Origin: an uncultured Chitinophagaceae bacterium
GTDB lineage: Bacteria > Bacteroidota > Bacteroidia > Chitinophagales > Chitinophagaceae
NCBI GenBank assembly: GCA_946885665.1
Contig: CAMPGT010000012.1
Coordinates: forward strand, 1-32,324
Direction: 5' to 3'
Length of the DNA: 32,324 nucleotides
This document shows positions 15,701-23,789 of this stretch, piece by piece (the stretch's first letter is position 1; every line of letters begins with the position of its first letter). Below the pieces are notes generated by a model, which was not told where the DNA came from, searched no databases, and was given only the letters and a program-made list of their open reading frames with translations. The position numbers and the translations under genes were made by a program.

Positions 15701-16976
15701 TGGCCTCGGTTATGTTTTCGGCAGGCAACCCGATACCAGTTTTATCAACTCGCTTGCGGCAAAAGGAATGATTACGGGTGATCCCGATTTCAACTACCAA
15801 AACCGGCAGGACTATAACCAGAAGCTCACGATCAATGCACAGTTGATGCCTGTTCGCGACCTCACTATCGACCTCACCATCGACAAAACTTTTGGAAAAA
15901 CATACAGCGAGCTTTATAAAGACACCATTGGATTCAGCGGACAGTTTGCAAGGCTCAACCCCTTCTCGGAAGGAACATTCAGCGTAAGCTACATCGCCTT
16001 CAAAACGTTATTCAATAAGATAAAACCGAACGAGGTATCCGAAACGTTCCTCAAGTTCCAGGATTACCGCAAGATTATCGCACAACGCCTCAGCGGTAAG
16101 AACAGTTATTCGGGAGGTGTGCAAACAGACGACGGATACTTCAAGGGATACGGACAATATTCGCAGGATGTGCTGCTGCCTGCGTTCATTGCTGCCTATA
16201 CCGGAAAAGATCCGAACAGCATCTCGCTTGTCAAGAATTCAAACCCCGGAATTCGGTCGAACCCGTTCTCAGGAATATTGCCCCGGCCCAACTGGAGGAT
16301 CACGTACAACGGACTTTCAAAAATACCGGGCATGGATAAAATATTTACCAGCTTTACGGTTACCCACGGTTATAACGGCACGCTCAGCATGAATCAGTTT
16401 GAGTCGGCGTTGTTGTTCGAAGATCCGTTGCATCTCGGTTATCCGAACTTTATAGATACGCTTACCGGGAATTATATTCCTTACTTTCTCGTTCCCAATA
16501 TTACGATCAGTGAACAATTTGCACCGATGATAGACATCGACATGCAGTTCACCAACCAACTGAATGCAAGGTTCGAATTTAAAAAATCGAGACAGTTGAG
16601 CCTTAGTCTCGTTGATTTCCAGCTCAGCGAGGCGAGGTCCACCGAGTTCACTGTCGGCGGAGGTATCAGGACGAAAGGAACATTTTCGTTCATCAAATGG
16701 AAAGGGAAGGCGCTGCAAAACGATGCGAACTTCAGGCTGGATCTTGGCTTCCGCGATGACATCACTTCCAACTCGAGGCTCGATCAGTTGCAGGCGCTAC
16801 CCACTGCCGGACAAAGAGTGATTACGATTAATCCTTCTGTCGATTATGTGATCAGCAACCGGGTAAATATCAAATTCTATTTTGAACAGAGGAGGGTGGA
16901 GCCGAAGATTTCAACCGCGCCACCGATTACCAATACAAGGGCGGGTGTGGAGATAAGGCTGGCGTTGACGCAATAG
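9765..16976 (+). CDS. sprA: T9SS outer-membrane translocon SprA (Sov)
   Basis: A protein of about 2403 residues, the size of Flavobacterium SprA, whose known role is the giant 36-strand outer-membrane barrel of the type IX secretion system. A signal peptide ends at HVHAQ. The N-terminal part carries the SprA signature (GDPYSTFRRNPLDLNDPSN; GFDFDMNANLSVIGNIGSKL; FDFENQLKLDYTGTDDEI). The rest is rich in amphipathic strands and ends in a strand, VEIRLALTQ. No ATG precedes the signal peptide. GTG at 9765 gives the best signal peptide (K-L-T-I-F-R start); TTG at 9747 or 9759 are alternatives. No frameshift or stop interrupts the 7.2 kb. Neighbouring surface-protein genes fit a T9SS organism. Confidence 0.96.
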   Translation: MKLTIFRQVTITLTAVLIFLASMHVHAQSDSAATDNAADTIPADSTVVPIDTTVREVDSLPFPIQDRRGDPYSTFRRNPLDLNDPSNIVDSIEYDPETKQYYIVEKVGSFYYRKPTYLTFEEFLYLRSRRQEQQYFQQRRNVLSGLNYKLPRPKLRITDNLFNRIFGTGKVDIRPQGDINLIAGYEGQNIKNPALPERARRNGGFDFDMNANLSVIGNIGSKLKLPISYNTLANFDFENQLKLDYTGTDDEIIKRIEAGNVSYSSKGSLIPGAQSLFGLKTELQFGKLFVTGVLANQRAQKQSVGVQGGATNTSFAFKANDYEENRHFLLAQYFRNNYNRAMSQLPIVNSQVQIMRIEVWVTNRNGSTTETRDIVGLMDLGESDPFRDPITNGNFAAYRPTPNGIPDNDVTLLYRNIVNDPTSRNSSTITSKLSAMGLRAVQDFEKTFARQLSPSEYYFNPQVGFISLNQPLQPDEVLAVAFQYSYNGKIYQVGEFSQSATPDTTATQVGSQKVLFLKLLKATSQRTSLPLWDLMMKNVYSLKSSDGSFISSIQPGDFKLNILYEEPSLGQKRFLPEEVPSHAQPILSLLNLDRLNARNDPLPDGVFDYIEGFTVRSDQARIIFPLLEPFGRDLDSVAFQGASQDLKDRYVYYPLYDTIKEIAKTYANLDRYIISGTAKGQATSDIQLGAFNVPPGSVTVSAGGQVLRENVDYTIDYNLGTVKIINPAIINSGVPVNVQFENNAGFGIQQKNFLGLRLDYLAKSTAREALTLGASMVRLGERPFFTKTGYDEDPIRNTMYGVDFSYRTESPRLTRWLDKLPFYNTTEISTITAYGEGAVLKPGHPKQIGKGSSGLIYIDDFEGSRNAIDLRFPLVSWGLASTPALEDMFPEAESRDSLKYGFNRAKLAWYNIEPVLQDRRNSNNPIDDDLINNPSVRQVKVTEIYPNRTPDFGQAQLVTFDMAYYPTEIGPYNYDARPESVTAEGRLLNPKTRWGGIMRGLDQVDFETGNVEFIEFWMQDPFLNNPASTGGELYFNLGNISEDVLKDGKRFFENGISGSVTTSAEDNKTVWGKVPANPIQVTQAFSNDPADRPLQDAGFDGLDNEAETQKFQQYLTDLRNAFGENSAIYQQAAKDPSRDDFRNYRDATYTNRDGILQRYKDINSPQGNSPVASSNDQFVSAFTLYPDQEEFNRDNTLNELEEFFQYKVELKSEDLDEVGQNFITDVRSFTPSGGIPEKWYLFRIPIDEYERKVGNIPDFKSIRFIRMFLTGFEDSVVLRFAKLELVRNQWRRFNYNLDTTGQYKLIPENSPTTFNQLAVNIEENNSRSPIPYKTPPNVVRQQQLSNNNVNLLLNEQSLSLQTCNLAKGDVRGVFKTLNLDLRQYGKLFMYTHLESGGTFDDIQDNEMYTVLRIGNDLINNFYEIRIPLKKTVWGATAESDIWPEVNDLELNLQRLIELKVQRNNTVPTNQYYKVIDADGKEYSIIGNPNLGEVRVFFLGLENRFHENACAEVWFNELRLGDLDEKGGYAALGRVDLKLADLGTLYVSGSVRSAGFGTIEQRVNERSRENLTQFDVATNLELGRLLPEEAAMSIPVYASVSQTVGSPEYDPYDLDVKLRDKLDATPANMRDSIRDNAVDVRTIKTVNFTNVKKNNNNGKAPKLWSIENVDVSYSYYKEEQRNPLIESNEIVRHRAGLGYNYTSTPKYVEPLKKVFKSKSPWLGLLQDFNFNPMPSLLGFRADVNRQFGAYRPRNVGGPKFGLPETYDKYFTFDRIYNLRWDLTRSLNVDFTATNKSWVDEDSGRLDDAEKKKMWSNFWKGGRTISYQQAANFSYVLPTSKFPALDWTSVRVNYMSTYNWLAASLIARSLGNSLSNQQQKNATAEFDFTRLYSKSRLLRAIDEPSGGSGAQRAAVRDTTGKKRKRDKNEPIELSKGVKAIGRILTALKRISINYTENASATIYGYTDSTRLLGMNFKSNGPGLGYVFGRQPDTSFINSLAAKGMITGDPDFNYQNRQDYNQKLTINAQLMPVRDLTIDLTIDKTFGKTYSELYKDTIGFSGQFARLNPFSEGTFSVSYIAFKTLFNKIKPNEVSETFLKFQDYRKIIAQRLSGKNSYSGGVQTDDGYFKGYGQYSQDVLLPAFIAAYTGKDPNSISLVKNSNPGIRSNPFSGILPRPNWRITYNGLSKIPGMDKIFTSFTVTHGYNGTLSMNQFESALLFEDPLHLGYPNFIDTLTGNYIPYFLVPNITISEQFAPMIDIDMQFTNQLNARFEFKKSRQLSLSLVDFQLSEARSTEFTVGGGIRTKGTFSFIKWKGKALQNDANFRLDLGFRDDITSNSRLDQLQALPTAGQRVITINPSVDYVISNRVNIKFYFEQRRVEPKISTAPPITNTRAGVEIRLALTQ

Positions 16977-16997
16977 CGTGAAGCGTGAGACGTGAGA
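16977..16997. repeat. Heptamer array downstream of sprA
   Basis: Three units in register, CGTGAAG, CGTGAGA, CGTGAGA, beginning on the base after the sprA stop codon. They lead directly into the double-hairpin repeat at 17003, the same order seen at 4062-4163. Confidence 0.65.
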
Positions 16998-17002
16998 CGC
17001 GG

Positions 17003-17045
17003 TATCCCCCGCTGGCGGGGGTGGCGCGAAGCGCCGGGGTGGACC
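17003..17045. repeat. GC-rich double-hairpin intergenic repeat, copy 2
   Basis: Near-identical to 4119-4163. Stem 1 is CCCCCGC (17006-17012) with GCGGGGG (17015-17021). Stem 2 is GGCGC (17023-17027) with GCGCC (17031-17035) and loop GAA instead of GCA. It ends GGGGTGGACC against the stop codon of the convergent gene at 17046. It could act as a bidirectional end-of-transcript structure, though it lacks T-runs. Confidence 0.75.
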
Positions 17046-17519
17046 TCAGCTCGTCTTCTTCAACAACAACACATACCCGCACATCTTCTTTTTATTTTTA
17101 TTCACCTGCACGGGTTTTATCATGTGGTATTCTGTTTCTTTAGGAATGTAATTAAAGCTGATGATGTTGCCATCTACATCTCCCCACATATTCTTTTTAT
17201 ACACCACCTGCTTTTCCGCATAATCGTACATCCTCACTTCATACAGGCGCGATGTGGGATCGCCAATAAAAATAAATTGATACCAAACGCCCTGTGCCAT
17301 GGGCAGAACGATGGGCATTTCATATTCGCTTTCCATGGTCATGGAAGCTTCACGAAGAACGGAATAACCTTTGGCTGCATAGTAGCTTTTGAGGCTGTCG
17401 ATGGTTTGCTGGTAAGGGTTGCCGTCACAACTTTGTTGTTTGATCACCTCCTGGGCAGATACCTGTACCCAAGTCATAAAAAGCAATGTGGGTAGTAGTA
17501 TCTTTCTTGCAAACTTCAT
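17046..17519 (-). CDS. Small secreted protein of unknown function
   Basis: A 157-residue protein with a clear type I signal peptide (MKFARKILLPTLLFM...VSAQ, about 23 residues). The mature part has two cysteines that could pair (QQSCDGN near the start, KKMCGYV near the end) and a strand-rich centre with WYQFIFIGDPTSRLYEVRMYD. I do not recognise a family. ATG at 17519 is preferred to the upstream in-frame codons because it starts the signal peptide; ATG at 17522 is equally possible. It converges on sprA and lies 5' to 3' before nothing else on its strand, with its own promoter at 17565-17595. Confidence 0.7.
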   Translation of the reverse strand: MKFARKILLPTLLFMTWVQVSAQEVIKQQSCDGNPYQQTIDSLKSYYAAKGYSVLREASMTMESEYEMPIVLPMAQGVWYQFIFIGDPTSRLYEVRMYDYAEKQVVYKKNMWGDVDGNIISFNYIPKETEYHMIKPVQVNKNKKKMCGYVLLLKKTS

Positions 17520-17564
17520 CATATCAATCTGCGGATTAGAAAATGGGGCGGATAAGGAGGAGGA

Positions 17565-17595
17565 TAAAAATAGTTCAATATGGTTTAAAATCAAA
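17565..17595 (-). promoter_or_regulatory. Promoter of the small secreted protein gene
   Basis: On the minus strand: TTTG (17592-17595), 19 nt, then TATTTTTA (17565-17572), one mismatch from TAnnTTTG. Spacing is ideal. The predicted leader is about 40 nt. It overlaps the spacer after the gliding-type protein gene, which ends at 17606. Confidence 0.55.
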
Positions 17596-17605
17596 ATAGC
17601 TACCG

Positions 17606-20242
17606 CTATTGTATCAGCACCGCCGTACCCTTTTTTACCACTTTTTTACCGGTATAATCGGTCCCGCTGATCATCCACACATAAGTCCCGTTGCTCTGGA
17701 TCACCCCATTCATGCGTCCATCCCATCCTTTATTCAATTCCTTCGTTTCGAACACCACCTGCCCCCACCGGTTGAAAACCCGGAAATAATCGATCGATGA
17801 TATCCCTACCGCCTTGGGTCTTAATTCATTATTGACGCTGCCCGGAACAAAGGCGTTGGGTACGAAGATGTTGGGAAGCGTCTGAAACACCATTACCTGG
17901 ATAGTGTCCATGTCGTAACATCCATAGGAATTGTACGCCTTCAATACATATGAAATATCCCGGTTGGTTACCGCAACCGGATCGCTCGCAGAAGGCTTAT
18001 TGAGCCCGTTTTCCGGCGACCAGGCAAAAAATTCAGCACCCGACCCTTTCAATTGAAGCGGCTGTCCTTTTACGACGGCCGTATCATTGCCGGCATTCGC
18101 AAAAATTTGCGGCCTAACGGTCACCAGCACCCGATCTATTCCGGGTTTGGGACAGCCCAGCGTGTCAAAGGCGTAAAGCGTGTAAGTGGTTGAGCGTAAT
18201 GGATGCGCATACGTGGTGAGTGCTTTTTTATTGAGCAACGCGAACGGCGGGTCCCACTGAAACGATGATCCATTTGTGTAGCCTATCAGCAAGGCCGTGT
18301 CGGCATAACAGATCACCGCATCATGGCCCGCATCAGCGATTGGGTAGGGAACGGTTCTTACATCAAAGTCATCCTCCGCCATGCACTTTCCGATCCTCGC
18401 AATGACATGGTAATTCGTGGCGAATTCGGGCGCGGTGTAAGGATTTCTGACATCGGTACGGTCAAAATATGCGGAAGGGGTAGCCGTCCATGTGTATTGT
18501 AAACCGTCTCCCGCGGGAAACAATTGGACCGTATCGGTAAGACAAATGGTGGTATCTGCTCCTGCTTCGAGGGTTACGGTATCCACCACCCTTACTTTTA
18601 TCTGCTCCGTGGTTACGCACCTGTTCTCCGTCATCTTCACGGTATAGGTGGTGGTGGTCTTCGGATAAACAGTTGGCGTAGCGGTATTCGTGTTAAAGAT
18701 GTTGTAGTTCGGCGACCATTCAAACACCCCGTCGCCGATGGCGTTCAACCGGAGGCTGTCTATGCTGCAGATCAATGTATCCCTGAAAGGAAGGGTGAGA
18801 TCGGGTTTATCCAGAACATTCACCACAGCCGTTGCAGTGCCTTTGCATCCTTTGTTGGAAGCCACTTCCAACTGTACTGTTTTCTGCCCCAGCGAATGAT
18901 ACAGCCACTTTGGAGCGGATATTCTGCTTGTATCTTTTTCGGTGGTTTCGTCGCCAAAGGTCCACCGCCAGAACGCGGGTTTGCCGTACCGGCTCGTTGT
19001 CATGTCTTTAAATTCAAAGGGCGTGTAGAGGCAGGCGCCGTTGAAGCTGAGCGCAGGAAAAAAGCCGGGATACACGTGCGCATTGGTGGTAGCCTGGTCC
19101 ACGCATTTTCCTTCGAGCGTTACTTTCAGGCTTACACGGTAAGTGCCGGTATCGGCGTATTGGTGTTTCAACGTTCCATCGGGCACTAATGAAGTGTCGG
19201 GTGGCGTGCCATCGCCGAAGTCCCAGATATACATAGATCCTGTTGGGTTCACCTGCAGGTTGCGAAACGTCACCAGGAAATCATCACAATACGAATAATC
19301 CGGGTTGAGCACTGCTCTCAGCGGCAGGCAATCCGAAACTTTTATATGAATGTCTTTTCGGTGCGTATTGATCAACACACCTCTCCTGTATTCACTCACG
19401 CAAACTGTAAGCACATACTGCCCGATTTTAGATGGTGCAATGCCATTTACAATACCTGTTGAACTGTTGATCCGTACATCTCCCATAGGCGACGAACCAG
19501 AATAAGGAGATTTATAAATGAGCGATTTGTAGGGAGGCGGCGAGGCCGGCACCGGTAGCGGACAGCTTTGGCAGCCGTCTCCATTGCTGGGACCGCCACC
19601 CTGATAAGCATTGCAGAACTGGTAAACCAGCGAATCGTTGTCCGCATCTTTCGCTGAAAAGTCGAATATGAAATCCGAGCCCATGCAAACCGCCACTGCA
19701 TCGTTCGTGTTCAAAACCGGGCTCGAATTCTGAATGGCGTTGACGCCAACGTTCGTTCCCGGAATTTCACACATGTAAGTGGCGCCATAGTCGTTGCTGG
19801 GCGGCCCGATGTTTTCAATGCCTTCTATCCTGCAGCAACGCTGAAAGGCGATAGTATAACCCATTGCCGTGTTCGGCAGTTGAAAGGTGTACTCGTAATA
19901 TCTTAGCCGGTAGCAAACATCTCTTGGCGGATTGGTAATGCATGGATTTGATGCAGGATCGTATTGTATAAATTCTTCTTTCGTCATCCTGGCATAGCTG
20001 CCGGTGTACACCTGGTTGTTGGGTTTTGTAAACACCGTCATGTACACTTCGTTATCCAACTGGCCGGGATCATTTTGTCCGCAGTCGATATACAATTTAA
20101 GGGTGACGACGTAAACCGATGTGTTGGGAGCGGTACCGGGACCGACATATTTATAATATAGCTCGCCACCTCGGATGTGGGCGGCGGACAGGGGAAGAAT
20201 GAACCCCCAGGTAATAAGGGCTAAAAAGCAGATTTTCTTCAT
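17606..20242 (-). CDS. PKD-domain protein with gliding-motility (T9SS type B) C-terminal domain
   Basis: An 878-residue secreted protein. A signal peptide ends near residue 20, followed by AHIRGGELYYKYVGPG, a common N-terminal domain of large Bacteroidota surface proteins with many cysteines (to about 305). PKD domains follow at about 310-392 (YIWDFGDGTPP...YADTGTYRVSLKV) and 398-478 (WRWTFGDETTE...LGQKTVQLEV), then immunoglobulin-like repeats with SLRLNAIGDG-type motifs. The last 85 residues (PNIFVPNAFVPG...FNRWGQVVFETK...GWDGRMNG...GTYVWMISGTDYTGK) are the type B sorting domain known to direct export through T9SS. ATG at 20242 is used; the in-frame TTG upstream is unlikely. It is a likely client of the neighbouring SprA, possibly an adhesin. 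Confidence 0.93.
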   Translation of the reverse strand: MKKICFLALITWGFILPLSAAHIRGGELYYKYVGPGTAPNTSVYVVTLKLYIDCGQNDPGQLDNEVYMTVFTKPNNQVYTGSYARMTKEEFIQYDPASNPCITNPPRDVCYRLRYYEYTFQLPNTAMGYTIAFQRCCRIEGIENIGPPSNDYGATYMCEIPGTNVGVNAIQNSSPVLNTNDAVAVCMGSDFIFDFSAKDADNDSLVYQFCNAYQGGGPSNGDGCQSCPLPVPASPPPYKSLIYKSPYSGSSPMGDVRINSSTGIVNGIAPSKIGQYVLTVCVSEYRRGVLINTHRKDIHIKVSDCLPLRAVLNPDYSYCDDFLVTFRNLQVNPTGSMYIWDFGDGTPPDTSLVPDGTLKHQYADTGTYRVSLKVTLEGKCVDQATTNAHVYPGFFPALSFNGACLYTPFEFKDMTTSRYGKPAFWRWTFGDETTEKDTSRISAPKWLYHSLGQKTVQLEVASNKGCKGTATAVVNVLDKPDLTLPFRDTLICSIDSLRLNAIGDGVFEWSPNYNIFNTNTATPTVYPKTTTTYTVKMTENRCVTTEQIKVRVVDTVTLEAGADTTICLTDTVQLFPAGDGLQYTWTATPSAYFDRTDVRNPYTAPEFATNYHVIARIGKCMAEDDFDVRTVPYPIADAGHDAVICYADTALLIGYTNGSSFQWDPPFALLNKKALTTYAHPLRSTTYTLYAFDTLGCPKPGIDRVLVTVRPQIFANAGNDTAVVKGQPLQLKGSGAEFFAWSPENGLNKPSASDPVAVTNRDISYVLKAYNSYGCYDMDTIQVMVFQTLPNIFVPNAFVPGSVNNELRPKAVGISSIDYFRVFNRWGQVVFETKELNKGWDGRMNGVIQSNGTYVWMISGTDYTGKKVVKKGTAVLIQ

Positions 20243-20281
20243 GAACAACAAGGTCTTGACGTCGGATCTGTTGAACCAGGA

Positions 20282-21079
20282 TCATTTGCCGGAAAGGAAC
20301 TCCAGCATCGCTTTCAGGCAAAATTCAGGTTCCTCGAGCATGCCCATGTGGCCCGATTGGGCAGCTATATAAATATAGGATAATTCAGGAATACTGCTTT
20401 GCTTCAAACCCTGCTCGATCGGCACGGCATTGTCGTACTCGCCCATGATGAAGAGAACCGGTTTTTTAAAACTCTCCAGCACGCTTACCCGGTTGGGCCT
20501 GTTCTTCATCGCCTCTGTATAAGATACGAGGGCCGTTGGCGAAAAGTTGCTGTACCGCTCTATTGTTTCCTTCACTTTGCCAGGCATTTTCTTTTTTGAT
20601 GCGTCCGAAAAAAGATTGGGAATCGTTTGCTCCTGGAATTTTGCCGAGCCATGCCGCGCTATAAAAGCAATGTTCTTGTCGCGCACCTGCTTCTTTTCTT
20701 CCGAATCCTCAAAAGCCGTTGAATGAAACAATCCGAATTTCGACAGGTTCCCGGGGTATTTTTCTGCATAAGCGAGGGTCACATAACCACCCATGCTGTG
20801 CCCGATCATGGCAAAGCCGCTCAGTTGTTCCTTTTCAACGATCAGGTGAATGTGATTGGCCAGTTTCTCTATCGTCATACCTTCCATGTTGCCTGTAGAC
20901 CGGCCGCTGCCCACCAGGTCGGGAACGATTACGGTGTAATCTTTTTCTAACGCCGGTATCATGTTTTCCCATATCGCTCCATCTTCACCAAATCCATGTA
21001 TGAGCATTACGGTGTCGCCTTCGCCGTAGATGCGGTAATAAAGAGATATGTCTTTTTCGGCCAGCACGTGTTCCTTCAT
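20282..21079 (-). CDS. Alpha/beta hydrolase
   Basis: A 265-residue alpha/beta-hydrolase-fold enzyme. The oxyanion region is LIHGFGEDG (27-35). Ser95 in MIGHSMGGYV is the nucleophile, Asp216 in GEYDNAVP and His244 in QSGHMGMLEEP complete the triad. There is no signal peptide, so it is cytoplasmic. The family includes esterases, lactonases and 2-succinyl-6-hydroxy-cyclohexadiene carboxylate synthases; substrate cannot be told. It begins 4 bp after the Lnb-type gene and is probably the third gene of the guaB transcript. Confidence 0.9.
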   Translation of the reverse strand: MKEHVLAEKDISLYYRIYGEGDTVMLIHGFGEDGAIWENMIPALEKDYTVIVPDLVGSGRSTGNMEGMTIEKLANHIHLIVEKEQLSGFAMIGHSMGGYVTLAYAEKYPGNLSKFGLFHSTAFEDSEEKKQVRDKNIAFIARHGSAKFQEQTIPNLFSDASKKKMPGKVKETIERYSNFSPTALVSYTEAMKNRPNRVSVLESFKKPVLFIMGEYDNAVPIEQGLKQSSIPELSYIYIAAQSGHMGMLEEPEFCLKAMLEFLSGK

Positions 21080-21083
21080 GCGA

Positions 21084-22232
21084 TCATTTTTTAATTGCGC
21101 GTGATCCGCTTCTCAGTGCGGACAATAAAATTAAAGGAAAGAATGCCGCATTCAGGCCCTGTGGAAAAAATGGCCACGTGATGAGAATGATAAGGCAAAT
21201 GACAGCCGCAACGCCGAAGTAATATTTAACAAATGTTTTTTGCTGCCGGAGAAAAAAAACGATGAAGATGTGCGTTGGCAGCGCCCACAAAATATTGTAG
21301 TTGTTTCCGCACAGTTCGTGCTCGGTGCCGAACCACATGAACAGCATAACACATCCCATCAATCCCAGCACCGAAAAAAATATCCTGTCGAAAACATTTT
21401 TGGTGCGGGTCTTTTTGCTGAATGTAACGATCGCGCCGACGATGAGCAGCGCAACTGTTACCATCATGGGTGTTACAGTAAAAGCTTCTTCCGGTTTATC
21501 TGCCGCAGCAATGATGGTTCTTTTCCGGCCCACAAGCGGAGCGTTTCTGATGACGGCGCTGTCGAACCCTTTCATGAGGTAATCGGGCAGGAACATGGCC
21601 TCCTCATTCTTCACCGCTCTGTCGATTTTACTTGCAAGCAACAGGTCGATCCCGAACTCGCTCCAAAACTGCCCGCCGTTTTCCAGGTAGTCGTGCAGCA
21701 TATCCCTGAAAGTGGGTGCCTGCTCGGGAATGATCCTTTTGAACAGCACGCTGTCTGCAGTATTTTTTTTGACCATGTCTCTTGGTCTCGTCGAACAGTT
21801 GTCGAATAAAAATTCATATTGATAGTACCTGTGCCGGGGAAGCGCATTTGTTTGCAGCGCGCCATACAATATGTTTTTTTCTTCACACGTCAGCAGGAGG
21901 TCCTGTTCAATGACGGATCTTTTTTCTACCTGGTACTCGTACATGAAGTCTTCGAACTTTTGTTCGGAAAGCGAATACAGCAACTTGCCGAGTGTGAAGT
22001 TGACGTAAAAGTCCTCATCAAAATCAAAAGTGCCGTAGTTGTAAACAACGTCGGTCTGCGCTGCGCGATCGATCACGCGGAGCCCGCTATGGCCGAATAC
22101 TGTATAAAGGTCTTCGCCGGGACTGCATGTGAGAAGACTGATCTTTAAATTGCAGGAATCATTTTGCGCGAAGCTGCCATAGAACAGCAGGCAGCCAGTT
22201 GCGAACAGCAATAATTTTTTGAAAAGATGCAT
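21084..22232 (-). CDS. DUF4105 / Lnb-type membrane protein (candidate lipoprotein N-acyltransferase)
   Basis: A 382-residue protein with a signal sequence (to about SFAQ, residue 23), a periplasmic N-terminal domain, and four or five C-terminal membrane helices (about 255-273, 287-305, 318-333, 340-360, 362-376). The periplasmic part has YTVFGHSGLRV (His48) and FLFDNCSTRPRDM (Cys146), the conserved motifs of the DUF4105 family. To my knowledge this family includes Lnb, the Bacteroides enzyme that N-acylates lipoproteins in place of Lnt; assignment here rests on architecture and motifs. It lies 9 bp after guaB and 4 bp before the hydrolase gene. Lipoprotein genes occur in the window (207, 2501). 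Confidence 0.75.
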   Translation of the reverse strand: MHLFKKLLLFATGCLLFYGSFAQNDSCNLKISLLTCSPGEDLYTVFGHSGLRVIDRAAQTDVVYNYGTFDFDEDFYVNFTLGKLLYSLSEQKFEDFMYEYQVEKRSVIEQDLLLTCEEKNILYGALQTNALPRHRYYQYEFLFDNCSTRPRDMVKKNTADSVLFKRIIPEQAPTFRDMLHDYLENGGQFWSEFGIDLLLASKIDRAVKNEEAMFLPDYLMKGFDSAVIRNAPLVGRKRTIIAAADKPEEAFTVTPMMVTVALLIVGAIVTFSKKTRTKNVFDRIFFSVLGLMGCVMLFMWFGTEHELCGNNYNILWALPTHIFIVFFLRQQKTFVKYYFGVAAVICLIILITWPFFPQGLNAAFFPLILLSALRSGSRAIKK

Positions 22233-22241
22233 AGGGAAATA

Positions 22242-23744
22242 TTACCTGCTGTAATTGGGCGCCTCGCGGGTGATCTCGATGTCGTGCGCATGGCTTTCTT
22301 TGATACCTGCGTTGGATATTTTGATAAACTGCGCTTCACGTTGCAGTGCGGCAATATCTGCGGCGCCGCAATAGCCCATGCCGGACCTTAGTCCGCCAAC
22401 ATATTGGTAGACAATTTCGCTGAGGCTTCCTTTGTATGCCACTCTTCCCTCGATTCCTTCCGGCACAAATTTCTTCAGGTCGTCTTCAACGTCCTGGAAA
22501 TAACGGTCGCCGCTGCCCTGGCTCATGGCGCCAATGGAACCCATGCCGCGGTATTGTTTGAATTTTCTTCCTTCGTAAATAATCGTTTCTCCCGGACTTT
22601 CTTCTGTTCCTGCAAATATGCTTCCCATCATCACCAGGTTGGCGCCCGCTGCGAGAGCCTTCACCATGTCGCCGGTATAACGGATGCCGCCATCCGCGAT
22701 CAGCGGAACATTTAATTCGGAGAGAACGGAAGCCGCCTCCATAATGGCGGTGATCTGCGGTATGCCTGCGCCGGCCACGATTCGTGTTGTGCAGATAGAC
22801 CCCGGACCGATACCCACCTTTACGGCGTCGGCCCCGGCTTCGGCAAGCGCCCTTGCGCCGGCGGCGGTGCCTACGTTACCGGCGATAACCTGCAGATCAG
22901 GGAATTTTGCCTTCACCGCTTTCAACGCTTCGATAACGCCCCTGCTGTGGCCGTGGGCGCTGTCGAGACATACGATGTCGACACCAATCGTTTGCAATGC
23001 ACCGGCACGTTCCAGCATGTCTCGCGTAATGCCCAGTGCGGCGCCAACGAGCAGGCGCCCGTAGCCATCTTTTACGCCATTCGGGAAACTGGTGAGCTGC
23101 AAAATATCGCGGTACGTGATCAGTCCAACCAGTTCGCCGGCCTTGTTGACCACCGGCAGTTTTTCAATCTTATACTGACTGAGTATCTTTTTAGCTTTTG
23201 TAAGATCCGTTCCTTCGGGGGCAGTAACCAAATTCTCCTTTGTCATCACGTCACTCACCTTCTTCGAAGGATCCGTTTCAAACCGAAGGTCCCTGTTGGT
23301 AAGAATGCCCGCAAGCTTATTGTTATTGTCAACGATGGGAATGCCACCGATCCTGTTCTCCTTCATTAATCTTAATGCATCGCCGATTGTGGATTCCGTT
23401 TTAAGCGTTACGGGATCGATGATGAGGCCGCTTTCGCTTCTTTTCACCTTGCGTACCTGCTCCACCTGTTTTTCGATGCTCATATTCTTGTGCAGAATGC
23501 CAATCCCGCCTTCGCGTGCAAGGGCAATCGCCAGATTGGCTTCTGTAACCGTATCCATCGCCGACGACATCATCGGAACATTCAGCGCTATCTGGCGGGT
23601 AAGTTGCGTACGTATGTTTACTTCGCGGGGTAATACCTGTGAATATGCGGGAACCAGGAGAACATCATCGAATGTTACTCCTTCACCAAAAAACTTATCT
23701 GAATGGGAAAATTTTGAGTGAGACGCGCTGTTGATTGTTGCCAT
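22242..23744 (-). CDS. guaB: IMP dehydrogenase, GuaB
   Basis: A 500-residue enzyme that oxidises IMP to XMP, the committed step to GMP. The barrel begins [18 protein letters not shown] (18-35). Two CBS domains are inserted at about 107-220 ([42 protein letters not shown]). Cys318 in [11 protein letters not shown] is the catalytic residue, and [10 protein letters not shown] is the active-site flap. ATG at 23744 is chosen; the in-frame TTG two codons upstream falls inside the promoter box. The start codon is only 3 nt from the -7 box, so the mRNA is probably leaderless. First gene of a three-gene operon. Confidence 0.97.
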   Translation of the reverse strand: MATINSASHSKFSHSDKFFGEGVTFDDVLLVPAYSQVLPREVNIRTQLTRQIALNVPMMSSAMDTVTEANLAIALAREGGIGILHKNMSIEKQVEQVRKVKRSESGLIIDPVTLKTESTIGDALRLMKENRIGGIPIVDNNNKLAGILTNRDLRFETDPSKKVSDVMTKENLVTAPEGTDLTKAKKILSQYKIEKLPVVNKAGELVGLITYRDILQLTSFPNGVKDGYGRLLVGAALGITRDMLERAGALQTIGVDIVCLDSAHGHSRGVIEALKAVKAKFPDLQVIAGNVGTAAGARALAEAGADAVKVGIGPGSICTTRIVAGAGIPQITAIMEAASVLSELNVPLIADGGIRYTGDMVKALAAGANLVMMGSIFAGTEESPGETIIYEGRKFKQYRGMGSIGAMSQGSGDRYFQDVEDDLKKFVPEGIEGRVAYKGSLSEIVYQYVGGLRSGMGYCGAADIAALQREAQFIKISNAGIKESHAHDIEITREAPNYSR

Positions 23745-23747
23745 GTG

Positions 23748-23780
23748 CAAAGATAGGGTAGCGGGTAAATGCGTTCCAAA
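23748..23780 (-). promoter_or_regulatory. Promoter of guaB, leaderless
   Basis: On the minus strand: TTTG (23777-23780), 21 nt, then TATCTTTG (23748-23755). Both elements match the Bacteroidota consensus exactly. Only CAC separates the box from the ATG. Confidence 0.75.
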
Positions 23781-23789
23781 TGAAATTTT

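Noticed and set aside
18524..19189. 221-codon plus-strand ORF opposite the PKD protein gene
   Set aside because: Overlaps a well-supported secreted protein with PKD and sorting domains; no signal peptide or motif of its own.
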